From IMG/VR virus record IMGVR_UViG_3300002835_000915, positions 1-26,777 of that record: a stretch of 26,777 bases of DNA, one strand, 5' to 3'. Below are positions 17,686-26,088 of this stretch, in pieces. Made by a program: the position numbers and the translations under genes. The notes under the pieces were generated by a model that had not been told where the DNA came from, searched no databases, and worked only from the letters and a program-made list of their open reading frames with translations. Within the stretch, counting starts at the first letter, position 1. Each line of letters opens with the position of its first letter. This stretch comes from a virus.

Positions 17686-19332
17686 ATGGAAACACAATTT
17701 GTAAGTTTAAGAATATCTCAAGAATCACTGTTAACTAATAGAGTAAAAGTTGATTTCTCTGGTGATACCATAGGTATTTACTCCGGTATTCCCCAAATGA
17801 TGACCGCTTCTACCTATAACGGTGCGCCGTCATCATTATTTACTGGGCTTACAATACCAATTCTACTTACTCAGACAGCTACTAATATTGGATATTATCA
17901 TACATTTGATGGAGCCATTTCACAAATAGATGTTGTTACTAATTTTATATTTTCATCAACAACTTCTGACCCATACAAGTGGTATGTGTACAACACCTCA
18001 GATGTTAAACTTAATCAATTTTTATCTTTATCAAATTATACTATAGATTGGGGTGATGGATCTGTTCAAACATTTAATACCTATTCACCAAATTCATTAT
18101 CGCACCTTTACCCGTCTAACCCAAGTGGTTATACAATCACAATGAGACAAACAAATCCATGGGGAGTTACTACTGTTACAAAAAACATAAAAACACCATA
18201 TCAAATAGTACCTATTTTAGACTCTAAAGGTACTGCATATTTTACTCCAATAGTCGGGTCTTGGACAGGTACTCCAATATCATATGATTTCATTTTTAGT
18301 GGAGATACCATTTGTGAATTCTGTTTAGACCAATCTAATTCCTATATTCAATTACCTTTTTCAATCACAGGTGTTACAACATCAAGATTGAATGAATTAT
18401 CAAATTACGGACCAAATAAGTTTTTGATTAATGCACCAATAATTCAGAACGGTGAAGTCTATGGTGTTGTCACTACTATAACTACAATTTATACTGGATA
18501 TACAATACAAAACGTAGATTATTACGATTATAGCGATGGAACAACAATCTATGCGTTACAAACTTCAGGACTCACTTGTGATAGTAATCAAGTTATTAAT
18601 ATACCAACCACCCCAACCCCTGTTCCTTGTTCACCTCAAGGTTATACTTGTAGACAAATATTAATTTTTTTATTGACCCCAGTGTCAACCCCAATAGCAT
18701 ATCACTATTATGATTGTGATTTAAGTGGGTTTACCACACAATATATCAGTTCAGGTAACGTAACAAAAAATTATGTTTCAGATTTTGGTATATTTTTTAT
18801 TGATCCAAATAATGTCGCTTTTGTAAGTCTTAGTCCAAATAGTTCTGGTATAGCAATTTTATGTCCTCCAACACAGTATACAGGATGTTGCCGTAGATAT
18901 CAAGCAAATAATTCTATTGGTAGTTCATCATCAGTTAAAATTACATATTCAAATTGTATTGCGACATTTCCAAATGATATAAGTTTAAATCCAGGAGACT
19001 TAATAAGTTTTTGTAGTTGTTCACAACCAACATATCCAACTCAACCACCTTCGGTAATATTCAATATTGTAGACATAGGACCATGTTTACCATCACCGAC
19101 ACCAACACCACAACCCCCTATTGTACCGACTCAGGTACCACAATTATGTCAACCAATTTATAAAAACGAAGCGTTTATTAATGTAATATCAGACGCACAA
19201 GTACAATCAAATATTTTCATAGACAGAGGAAAAATATCGGCTTTGGAAAACATACAAAGAATTGGTGAAGTTGACGGATTACGTGATCTAGAGACTTATG
19301 GATATGGTTTTTTTAAAATAGTTAAAACTTAA
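17686..19332 (+). CDS. Tail surface protein with PKD domain and Pro/Thr linkers
   Basis: 548 residues, ATG at 17686 just after the previous stop. Around residues 95-170 lies a PKD-type Ig-like domain: the signature DWGDGS (about 121-126), then SHLYP and ITMRQTNPWGVTTVTK as the final strands. Short Pro/Thr linkers occur at about 306-317 (IPTTPTPVPC) and 469-485 (PSPTPTPQPP). Between them is a Cys-containing beta domain (CPPTQYTGCCRRYQ; CSCSQP), perhaps disulphide-stabilised. The last 60 residues change character to a charged helical module (FIDRGKISALENIQRIGEV, then LETYGYGFFKIVK), which may be the anchor to the baseplate. PKD domains mediate carbohydrate or protein contacts in surface proteins, so adsorption is a reasonable inference. 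The start has no Shine-Dalgarno sequence. Confidence 0.82.
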   Translation: METQFVSLRISQESLLTNRVKVDFSGDTIGIYSGIPQMMTASTYNGAPSSLFTGLTIPILLTQTATNIGYYHTFDGAISQIDVVTNFIFSSTTSDPYKWYVYNTSDVKLNQFLSLSNYTIDWGDGSVQTFNTYSPNSLSHLYPSNPSGYTITMRQTNPWGVTTVTKNIKTPYQIVPILDSKGTAYFTPIVGSWTGTPISYDFIFSGDTICEFCLDQSNSYIQLPFSITGVTTSRLNELSNYGPNKFLINAPIIQNGEVYGVVTTITTIYTGYTIQNVDYYDYSDGTTIYALQTSGLTCDSNQVINIPTTPTPVPCSPQGYTCRQILIFLLTPVSTPIAYHYYDCDLSGFTTQYISSGNVTKNYVSDFGIFFIDPNNVAFVSLSPNSSGIAILCPPTQYTGCCRRYQANNSIGSSSSVKITYSNCIATFPNDISLNPGDLISFCSCSQPTYPTQPPSVIFNIVDIGPCLPSPTPTPQPPIVPTQVPQLCQPIYKNEAFINVISDAQVQSNIFIDRGKISALENIQRIGEVDGLRDLETYGYGFFKIVKT

Positions 19333-19369
19333 GTTTTAATATTTATTAATAAAATAAAAATCAAAAAAA
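19333..19369 (+). promoter_or_regulatory. Short A/T-rich gap with palindrome
   Basis: This 37-base gap contains the palindrome TTTATTAATAAA (19342-19353), overlapping a TATTTAT element at 19341. The A-run AATCAAAAAAA lies directly before the ATG at 19370 and is probably the A-rich initiation region used in place of a Shine-Dalgarno sequence. Confidence 0.3.
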
Positions 19370-20278
19370 ATGGCTACAGGAACTTATGGAACTATAAGAC
19401 CAGCGGATTGTTCACCCGAAGACGTTGAAATTTTAATGAATTTTACACCATCAAGAGATGTAACAAACAATTATGAATTAACAAAATTGGACGCTACTGA
19501 AATTCTACGACCCTACTTTAATAATAGTGCGACAGGTGGAAACTCAAATGAAATCTTGGGTGGTTTGTATAATTTACGATTACCTGCCGAGGTATTTACT
19601 CAATTAGGTATTTATACCCTTTATATTAGACCAGCGCAAATAAGAACGGTTATAACTGATTGTAATGTATTATCTGCTCTACCAAACATAAGAGGTATTA
19701 TAATAGATTTGTCAAACGTCCCAAGTCAATATGTAAATAAATTTCAGGCGCAAGGACTTGTTGGATTCAGAATTGAATATTTAGACGCTAGTGGATCTAA
19801 AATACCAAATTTTTTTAGAATTATAACATCTAACTTTTTTTGTGAGGTAATTGTTCAAAATTTAACAAATACATCTCAAAAAGCAATTAGATATAGGTAT
19901 ACTGAAGGACAAACAAATTTAGTTTTTTGTACATTATCACCAAGTAGTTCTCCGAGTAATAACCCAAATTCTATACCATTTATAGGACAACCAGGACAAA
20001 CAATCATTTTGAGTAATACTTTTTTCAATCCAATAACTATGGAAATTCAAATGACTCAGTTTGATTTGGAAACACTCAATATTGCTTTTTACGGAAATCA
20101 AACTAAATCAATGGAGGATGGAATTTATACGATATACGATTCTCAAAACAATATTTACCAACAATATAATCTTTATGAAATTAAAGATGATTTTGATGAA
20201 TTATTATATGAAGTTAAAGAAAATAGAAATGGAAACATCGATTTTAGTAAATCTTTTCAAATTATAACGCAACAATAA
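19370..20278 (+). CDS. Structural (tail/baseplate) protein, unknown family
   Basis: 302 residues starting MATGTYGTIRPADCSPEDVE. The N-terminal third looks globular and mixed alpha/beta. A strand-rich middle follows (TLYIRPAQIRTVITDC). Then a Ser/Asn/Pro stretch (SPSSSPSNNPNSIPF, about 191-205), like a short linker, leads into a C-terminal acidic region EIKDDFDELLYEVKENRNG. I recognise no domain. It lies 8 bases upstream of the P2 I-like gene and may form part of the connection between baseplate and fibre. A phage origin is supported by context, AT-richness and codon style; the role is not known. Confidence 0.8.
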   Translation: MATGTYGTIRPADCSPEDVEILMNFTPSRDVTNNYELTKLDATEILRPYFNNSATGGNSNEILGGLYNLRLPAEVFTQLGIYTLYIRPAQIRTVITDCNVLSALPNIRGIIIDLSNVPSQYVNKFQAQGLVGFRIEYLDASGSKIPNFFRIITSNFFCEVIVQNLTNTSQKAIRYRYTEGQTNLVFCTLSPSSSPSNNPNSIPFIGQPGQTIILSNTFFNPITMEIQMTQFDLETLNIAFYGNQTKSMEDGIYTIYDSQNNIYQQYNLYEIKDDFDELLYEVKENRNGNIDFSKSFQIITQQ

Positions 20279-20286
20279 ATAATTAA

Positions 20287-23200
20287 ATGGCTAAACAATT
20301 TTTTCGGACTAATGGAGCTTCAGGTGCTGACACACCCTTTGATAATATTGTCGGATTACAGACAGTACGAGGGGGTGGACTCACACAAGGAAATTTTGAA
20401 TTTGAAGTTGCGGTATCTGAAAAAAATAATAGAAATTTTTTTTTAGGTGTTTTTGGTGATCCAATATCATTAGATGATTTAGACGTTGATTCAGTAAATC
20501 AATCTAGACTTATACAATCAAGAGAATTTAGAGTATTTCCAAATATTGATTTATCTTTAGTAACAAATTTTACATTGTATGGATCATTACAAAAAAGAAT
20601 TGAAGTATCTATACAGAAGATTTTAAATTTTTTTCCAGCAGGGTTACAGGTTAATTATTATAATCTAGATTTATCAACAGGTTATACCGCTTATGATATA
20701 ACATATGATTCTGAATTTGATCTTACAAATCTTAAAATTGAGGTAAATAAAATTCAAAATCCGTTTTCGATAGATTTTACATATAATTCTAAAATTAATT
20801 TACAAACTCGTGAATTTGAATTTTCACCTTTAAGAGATTTAACAAATCGGTATACTGATTATATCCTATTAGTAGATGAAAAACAATTTCCAATAATTCA
20901 ATTTTTCCCATCAAATAGTTTATTTTCAGGATCAATCGGAATGGTCGTAAAAGGAAATCCTTTTGGCCCTATAGTAAATGTAACTAGTATTAAAAATTTA
21001 CTCATAAGACCTACAGATCTAATTAGTGAAAAAGTTTTTTCAGAAGAATTCAATTTAGTTGAGGGATTTTTATTGAATAGGTATTCTAACCCGATATACA
21101 CCGCAACTTTTGCTGTACCAATAGAAGGGAACGACGGTGTAGCTTCCATTCAAAGTCAAAATTTAACATTTCCATTAGATGGTGATTGGAATTTAGATAT
21201 TAGAAGTGCAAATTTCGAAGATTATTTGATTAAATTAAACAATATTTGTGAAAATTTTGATATTTTTAAAACTAATTTGGTAACTAGATTTTTGACAACA
21301 AATTCGTTCATAGATTTTGACACTCCAGATCAAAAAGTTTACAAAGTATTACAAATATACGGTAGAAGTTACGATCAACTTAAATTATACATTAATGCTT
21401 TGTCAACTATGACAAATGTAATGTATCAAAATGGAAATACAATTCCTGACGAACTTATTAAATATTTGGCACAAACTATAGGGTATGGCACAAATATATC
21501 ACCAGTACTTTTTCAAAATTTCATAAATTCAACCTTTTCTGTTTCTGGTAAATCGCAATTTGAAGGGTATTCTGTACAATTTACCGATGATGAAATTAAT
21601 TTTCAATTTTATAGAAATTTAATTTTAAATGCTGCTTATCTATTCAAATCAAAGGGTACTAGAAAAGCGGTCGAATTTATTATGAGATTTGTTGGAATTC
21701 CTGAAGCAATGATGGAATTTAATGAATACGTTTATCTTGCGGATCAAAGAATTGATATGAATCAGTTCAATAAAGAATACGAAGAATTATCAAGTGGTAA
21801 TTTTGTCGATATTATCACTACTTTAGATAGTGGAAACACATATAATATTTTAGGTACTCAATACACAGCATTTACATCATCAACAATTGTTGAGACTGCT
21901 ACATTAAGTTTTGAAGACTATCCTGTAGATAAATTTGGATTCCCAAAAGCCCCGAGAGAAACGAATGATTATTTTTTTCAAAAAGGTGCTGGGTGGTTTG
22001 AGTCGACACCACAACACAGGAGTCCTGATGAAGTAAATCCAACTTTTTCTGTTTTTACAGGGTCAAGTCCAAATGTTCAAACAAATCTTTTACCATTTAC
22101 TTATGGACAAGAGTATTTTGAAAGATTCAAGAATTTCCCGTATATGAATTTGGGTTATAACTTAAAATTAAGTATCGACAATAAAAAATCTTGGCAACCA
22201 CCAATTATAAGAAGTAGTACTGAATCAGGATTTAATGCATATTATGTTGTTCAGTCAGATAAATTTGTAATTAACACTAAAAATACCGAAATATTTATTA
22301 ACCCTAGTCAAGCATTGTTGTATGATGTTTGGTATATCTCGAGAAATTTTAATTATCCAATTCCGAATTCTGGACTCACACCATCATATCCAAGTTTGAA
22401 TAGTTATAATTGGAGTTTTATTAATCCTCAAGCTAACAAAAAAAACTTTTTCGATTTCCAATTAGATTTTATAAGATCTACAATAAATGTTAGAGATCGA
22501 TGGTTTGAAAGTGATGGAAAAACAAGTGGATATTCCACTCTTTTATCTATTTATTTTAACTTTCTTTATTCACAACAAAATGCAAACGTAACAAATTATG
22601 GGTTCAAATATTCAAATTTAATAGAGTATGCACAAGGATTTGGGCCTAGTTGGGTAAGATTAGTGGAACAATTTGTGCCTGCAAGTACAATTTGGAACAC
22701 TGGGGTCAGGTATGAAAATTCTGTTATGAATAGACAAAAATACAAATGGAAAAAACAAATTCCGTGTAGTATTGCCTATTCTTCGTCAACAATCAATCCA
22801 AATCCGACAAATCCTGTACAACCGACACCAACAGTTACTAATACTCAAACGTCGACCCCAGTCCCAACATTACCAACACCAACAGTTACTAATACTAATA
22901 CACAAACACCAACGAATTTTAATATAATATGTAGTATCAATAACATATCTGGGTGTGTAAATCAAGAGGTTGAAGTACCAGTATATTTAAATACCATTGG
23001 TACTACTTCAATTAGTGCAATTTCTTTGGCGATTGATTTTGATAATACAAAATTATCTGCGACTACAAATCCATCTGTTACCTCCCTCGCACCTACTTTT
23101 GCGGGAATGATCACCAATGTTGCATTTTTCTCTGGATTACAACCAAACCCTCCATTCAATTCTACAACACGAAAACAATTCAGAGCAGGATGGTCTCGAA

Positions 23201-23379
23201 TTAACCCAGTTCAGTACACTGGGGTGATCTTCAAAATTAGATTTAAAATTTTGATTGCAGGAACACACAGTGTGAAATTTGACCTAACAACCCTAGGAAA
23301 TTGTGAATTTGCAGATGAATTTACAAATGTAATAAACGGAGTACAATTTATCGATGGACAAGTACAATCAAATTGTTAA
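20287..23379 (+). CDS. Tail protein I-like baseplate protein fused to a Thr/Pro linker and cohesin-like domain
   Basis: 1030 residues in three parts. The N-terminal part (about 1-330) is beta-rich and unidentified. Around 330-485 is a helical region like P2 tail protein I: LQIYGRSYDQLKLYINALS, then PDELIKYLAQTIGYG, then AAYLFKSKGTRKAVEFIMRF, where the kGT-helix pattern is the family hallmark. This protein class links the J-like wedge to fibres. A Thr/Pro/Asn linker (about 835-877) leads to a C-terminal domain (about 878-1030) that looks like cohesin: VNQEVEVPVYL, SAISLAIDFDNTKLSA, then FKIRFKILIAGTHSVKF. The coding DNA of this last domain is less AT-rich than the rest. The I-like and cohesin-like calls are from memory of the families and need a profile search. 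Confidence 0.82.
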   Translation: MAKQFFRTNGASGADTPFDNIVGLQTVRGGGLTQGNFEFEVAVSEKNNRNFFLGVFGDPISLDDLDVDSVNQSRLIQSREFRVFPNIDLSLVTNFTLYGSLQKRIEVSIQKILNFFPAGLQVNYYNLDLSTGYTAYDITYDSEFDLTNLKIEVNKIQNPFSIDFTYNSKINLQTREFEFSPLRDLTNRYTDYILLVDEKQFPIIQFFPSNSLFSGSIGMVVKGNPFGPIVNVTSIKNLLIRPTDLISEKVFSEEFNLVEGFLLNRYSNPIYTATFAVPIEGNDGVASIQSQNLTFPLDGDWNLDIRSANFEDYLIKLNNICENFDIFKTNLVTRFLTTNSFIDFDTPDQKVYKVLQIYGRSYDQLKLYINALSTMTNVMYQNGNTIPDELIKYLAQTIGYGTNISPVLFQNFINSTFSVSGKSQFEGYSVQFTDDEINFQFYRNLILNAAYLFKSKGTRKAVEFIMRFVGIPEAMMEFNEYVYLADQRIDMNQFNKEYEELSSGNFVDIITTLDSGNTYNILGTQYTAFTSSTIVETATLSFEDYPVDKFGFPKAPRETNDYFFQKGAGWFESTPQHRSPDEVNPTFSVFTGSSPNVQTNLLPFTYGQEYFERFKNFPYMNLGYNLKLSIDNKKSWQPPIIRSSTESGFNAYYVVQSDKFVINTKNTEIFINPSQALLYDVWYISRNFNYPIPNSGLTPSYPSLNSYNWSFINPQANKKNFFDFQLDFIRSTINVRDRWFESDGKTSGYSTLLSIYFNFLYSQQNANVTNYGFKYSNLIEYAQGFGPSWVRLVEQFVPASTIWNTGVRYENSVMNRQKYKWKKQIPCSIAYSSSTINPNPTNPVQPTPTVTNTQTSTPVPTLPTPTVTNTNTQTPTNFNIICSINNISGCVNQEVEVPVYLNTIGTTSISAISLAIDFDNTKLSATTNPSVTSLAPTFAGMITNVAFFSGLQPNPPFNSTTRKQFRAGWSRINPVQYTGVIFKIRFKILIAGTHSVKFDLTTLGNCEFADEFTNVINGVQFIDGQVQSNC
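22825..22896 (+). repeat. Two exact 21-base direct repeats in the linker DNA
   Basis: Copies at 22825-22845 and 22876-22896, 51 bases apart, each reading ACACCAACAGTTACTAATAC plus T. Both encode TPTVTNT in frame. The spacing is 17 codons, so gain or loss of a unit would keep the frame and change linker length. Confidence 0.85.
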
Positions 23380-23388
23380 TTAAAATTT

Positions 23389-23889
23389 ATGAGAATTATT
23401 AATCCAAGTAACAGAATTATATTACCTAACAATGATAGTACTGCTCAAGGACAGTTGTTCAAATATGATTGTGATTACAAATATTTAACTACAGATATTT
23501 TTCCGTGGACAACAAGTCAAAATGGTGTTTCATCTTTTTATGATATCTTGTTTATTTTACTAAATGAATATTTAAATGAAATTGGACTTGAGTTAAATGA
23601 ATGTATCACAAATACACTTAAAACTTATTGGTCTGTCAACTTGAGTTTAAATAACCAAATAATTTCTTCAGTTCCATTTTTTAATGGTATAACCATATCT
23701 CAAGTTCCAAATAATAATCAGTGGTTAAATGGACTTACAAATGCATTAAATTCAATCGTTAATAATGGTATATCATATTATTATGACTCCAATAATGTTG
23801 TAATATATTCACTAATTTGTAATAATGACCCTAATTTTGAAAATTTTAAAATAGATACTGGAATTAATTTCAGTATTGAATGTAATTAA
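23389..23889 (+). CDS. Small tail protein sharing a module with the adjacent fibre C-terminus
   Basis: 166 residues. Its body (about 27-166) aligns with the last 130 or so residues of the next protein: an aromatic start (CDYKYLTTD versus SGYKVYTMTD), helices ending in Cys (LNEC versus YSGC), the block ISQVPNNNQWLNGL versus LTDVPNDEQWYSII, and the end FKIDTGINFSIEC versus FKIDLIIDYVIFC. The two adjacent genes therefore probably arose by duplication of this module, with the neighbour also carrying a repeat array. No known domain is recognised. The module may be the assembly or attachment part. A0T-rich spacing of 9 bases before and 5 bases after fits an operon. Confidence 0.8.
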   Translation: MRIINPSNRIILPNNDSTAQGQLFKYDCDYKYLTTDIFPWTTSQNGVSSFYDILFILLNEYLNEIGLELNECITNTLKTYWSVNLSLNNQIISSVPFFNGITISQVPNNNQWLNGLTNALNSIVNNGISYYYDSNNVVIYSLICNNDPNFENFKIDTGINFSIECN

Positions 23890-23894
23890 ATTAT

Positions 23895-25979
23895 ATGCCA
23901 ATATCGGTTTCATACGTTGCAACAGGTAGTTGTTTTAACTATTCAACAGGAAGTGTACAAATTGTTGTAACTGGAGGTACACCTCCATATTTTTATACAT
24001 GGACTAACCCAACAGGGTTTACTGGTTCGTTTCTGACGGGATTAGCACCAGGGAATTACAGTTTAATAGTTAACGATAGTCAAGCACCAACTAACAATAC
24101 TGCTATTTTAGGGATTTCAGTTTCTAGTGGAATGTGTTTGAGTTTGGACTCTGTAACCAATACTTCATGTGGATTTAATAATGGTAGAATTGTTGTTGAG
24201 GCCGAATCTGATAATTATGAAATTACGTATAATTTACTGAATGATCAAGATTTGTTAATCGAGTCGCAATTTATAAATGGTGGTTACGCTACTTTTACAA
24301 ATTTAAGCGCTGGTACATATTACGTAGAGTCATCTAATATGGCTGGATGTACAGCTAAAACTGAATCTATAATTGTTGGATCAGGTAAAACGTTAGAATT
24401 TGGATTTTATGTGGTAAACGATACACAATGTGATCCCAACCCAACAGGTAAATTATTTATTACTGGTTTAACTGGTGAAGGTCCATTTAATATCCAGTGG
24501 TCAAATAGTCAAACAGGTACTACTATCACTGGTCTTACTGCAGGTTTGTATAGTTGTACTATTACTTCAAGTGATTTTTGTGAGTTAAATAAAAATGTTT
24601 TAGTAGAATACCAACCAGAATTAGGATTAAATTATTGGAGTGCAATTACCCCAACATGCTTGAGTAGTGATGGTCAACTTACTCTTGTTATAACAGGAGG
24701 TACAGGACCATACTATTATTCAGCATCTAATGGATCTATTCAAATAAGTTATGCACAAATACAAACTTATACTGGGTTAACTACAGGACCATTTTCAGTT
24801 TTGGTCACCGATGCAACATTCTGTAAACAAACATTTTCAACTACGTTACAAATTGAAAATAGTATTAATTATGTTGATGTATCAACTATAAATTCAATAT
24901 GTAGTGTTTCTGGTGGTTCGATAAATGTTTTAGTTTATGGAGGAACTGCACCATATACTTACACTATTTCATCATCAACTTTTAATCAACAGATTACCAC
25001 AAATAGTAGTACAAATGAATTTACAAATTTATTTGCAGGTCTATATGAAGTATCGGTTTCAAACATTGGAAGTTGTTTTTTTTCAAAACAAGTTCAAATA
25101 TTTACAGAACAAAAGTTTGTTAGTTTTACATCGGTAACTGGAGCTACTTGTGGTATTAATAATGGAAAAGTTGAAATTTCGATAACATCTGGAGGAACTC
25201 CACCATACGTTTATTCCATTAGTAATGGATTTTCAACTCAAAATAACGACAATAGAGTTATTTTTGAAGGAATGGCTTTTGGTCTTTATCAATATCAAGT
25301 TGTTGATAGTGAGGGGTGTTCTCAAAGTGGTATTATAAACATCACAAACACTCCTGCGGTTAATTTTGAATTATATCCTGTATCATGTATAAATGGAAAT
25401 AATGGTTCAATAACTGTTTTATTGAGTAGTGGAATACCTCCATTTACCTTTTTTTGGTCTGACAATGTACCTGGAAACCCACAAGAAGTATATGTGACAG
25501 GTTTAACAAAAGGAATTTATACCTTGAATATTACAGATGCTAATAATTGTTCTTTTTCTGCAGAAACTATTATAGATTGTATTGAGGTTTTTTCAGGATA
25601 CAAAGTATACACCATGACAGATAAAGAATTTTTAAGTATTTCAGCATCAAAAATTGGGATGATTGAAATGGTTAATAAAGGATATCAAAATTTAATAAAT
25701 AGTTATAGTGGGTGTGTATTGAGTGCAACAACTTTTACCGTAGAAACAAACTTGAATGGAAATTTATTTACAAATCAATTTTATACAGGTTATACATTGA
25801 CTGATGTTCCAAATGACGAACAATGGTATTCTATAATAAGAGCGATGACAATTCCTTTTGTAAATACAGTGACAATAAATTCAGATAATTCTTCTATCAT
25901 TTTAAATCAAGATACAAACAATATCAATCGAACTTTTAAAATTGATTTAATCATCGATTATGTAATTTTTTGTCTTTGA
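23895..25979 (+). CDS. Tail fibre with seven SprB-like Ig repeats and a C-terminal anchor module
   Basis: 694 residues, mostly about seven tandem repeats of 70-90 residues resembling the SprB repeat of Bacteroidota gliding adhesins: a Cys-x-x-x-x-G start, a GGTPPYxYxW strand, then GLxxGxYxxxVxDxxxC. Examples are VTGGTPPYFYTWTNPTG, ITGGTGPYYYSASNG, VYGGTAPYTYTIS, ITSGGTPPYVYSIS and SGIPPFTFFWSDN, with LSAGTYYVESSNMAGC and LTKGIYTLNITDANNC as closing strands. After about residue 566 comes a different module shared with the upstream 166-residue protein. There is no signal peptide, unlike secreted host SprB, so it is a virion protein rather than a host adhesin. It is likely the receptor-binding fibre or its shaft. 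Repeat family and role are inferred from sequence style and context. Confidence 0.85.
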   Translation: MPISVSYVATGSCFNYSTGSVQIVVTGGTPPYFYTWTNPTGFTGSFLTGLAPGNYSLIVNDSQAPTNNTAILGISVSSGMCLSLDSVTNTSCGFNNGRIVVEAESDNYEITYNLLNDQDLLIESQFINGGYATFTNLSAGTYYVESSNMAGCTAKTESIIVGSGKTLEFGFYVVNDTQCDPNPTGKLFITGLTGEGPFNIQWSNSQTGTTITGLTAGLYSCTITSSDFCELNKNVLVEYQPELGLNYWSAITPTCLSSDGQLTLVITGGTGPYYYSASNGSIQISYAQIQTYTGLTTGPFSVLVTDATFCKQTFSTTLQIENSINYVDVSTINSICSVSGGSINVLVYGGTAPYTYTISSSTFNQQITTNSSTNEFTNLFAGLYEVSVSNIGSCFFSKQVQIFTEQKFVSFTSVTGATCGINNGKVEISITSGGTPPYVYSISNGFSTQNNDNRVIFEGMAFGLYQYQVVDSEGCSQSGIINITNTPAVNFELYPVSCINGNNGSITVLLSSGIPPFTFFWSDNVPGNPQEVYVTGLTKGIYTLNITDANNCSFSAETIIDCIEVFSGYKVYTMTDKEFLSISASKIGMIEMVNKGYQNLINSYSGCVLSATTFTVETNLNGNLFTNQFYTGYTLTDVPNDEQWYSIIRAMTIPFVNTVTINSDNSSIILNQDTNNINRTFKIDLIIDYVIFCL

Positions 25980-26088
25980 GTACTTGACTAGTAAAATTTC
26001 TAGTTTTTCGTTTGGTTTTTTTAAAAAAAAATTCTAAAAAAAAAAATAATGATGTAATGATATTCTAAACTCTATCTATTTATAATCA
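25980..26088 (+). terminator. Possible weak terminator and A-rich promoter gap
   Basis: A short stem ACTAG (25987-25991) with CTAGT (26000-26004) is followed by TTTTTCG and a T7-A9 tract (about 26016-26031), a weak intrinsic-terminator-like arrangement. Further on, TATTTATAAT (26078-26087) directly precedes the next ATG and matches the element at 7405. The gap therefore may end one transcript and begin another. Confidence 0.35.

Noticed and set aside
22797-22916. CRISPR-like repeats
   Set aside because: The repeats are in-frame linker codons within a tail gene, only two exact copies, with no spacer regularity or cas genes.
23895-25979. Bacterial gliding adhesin, making the window a host chromosome
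   Set aside because: There is no signal peptide or type IX C-terminal signal, and the neighbours are baseplate and phage replication genes.
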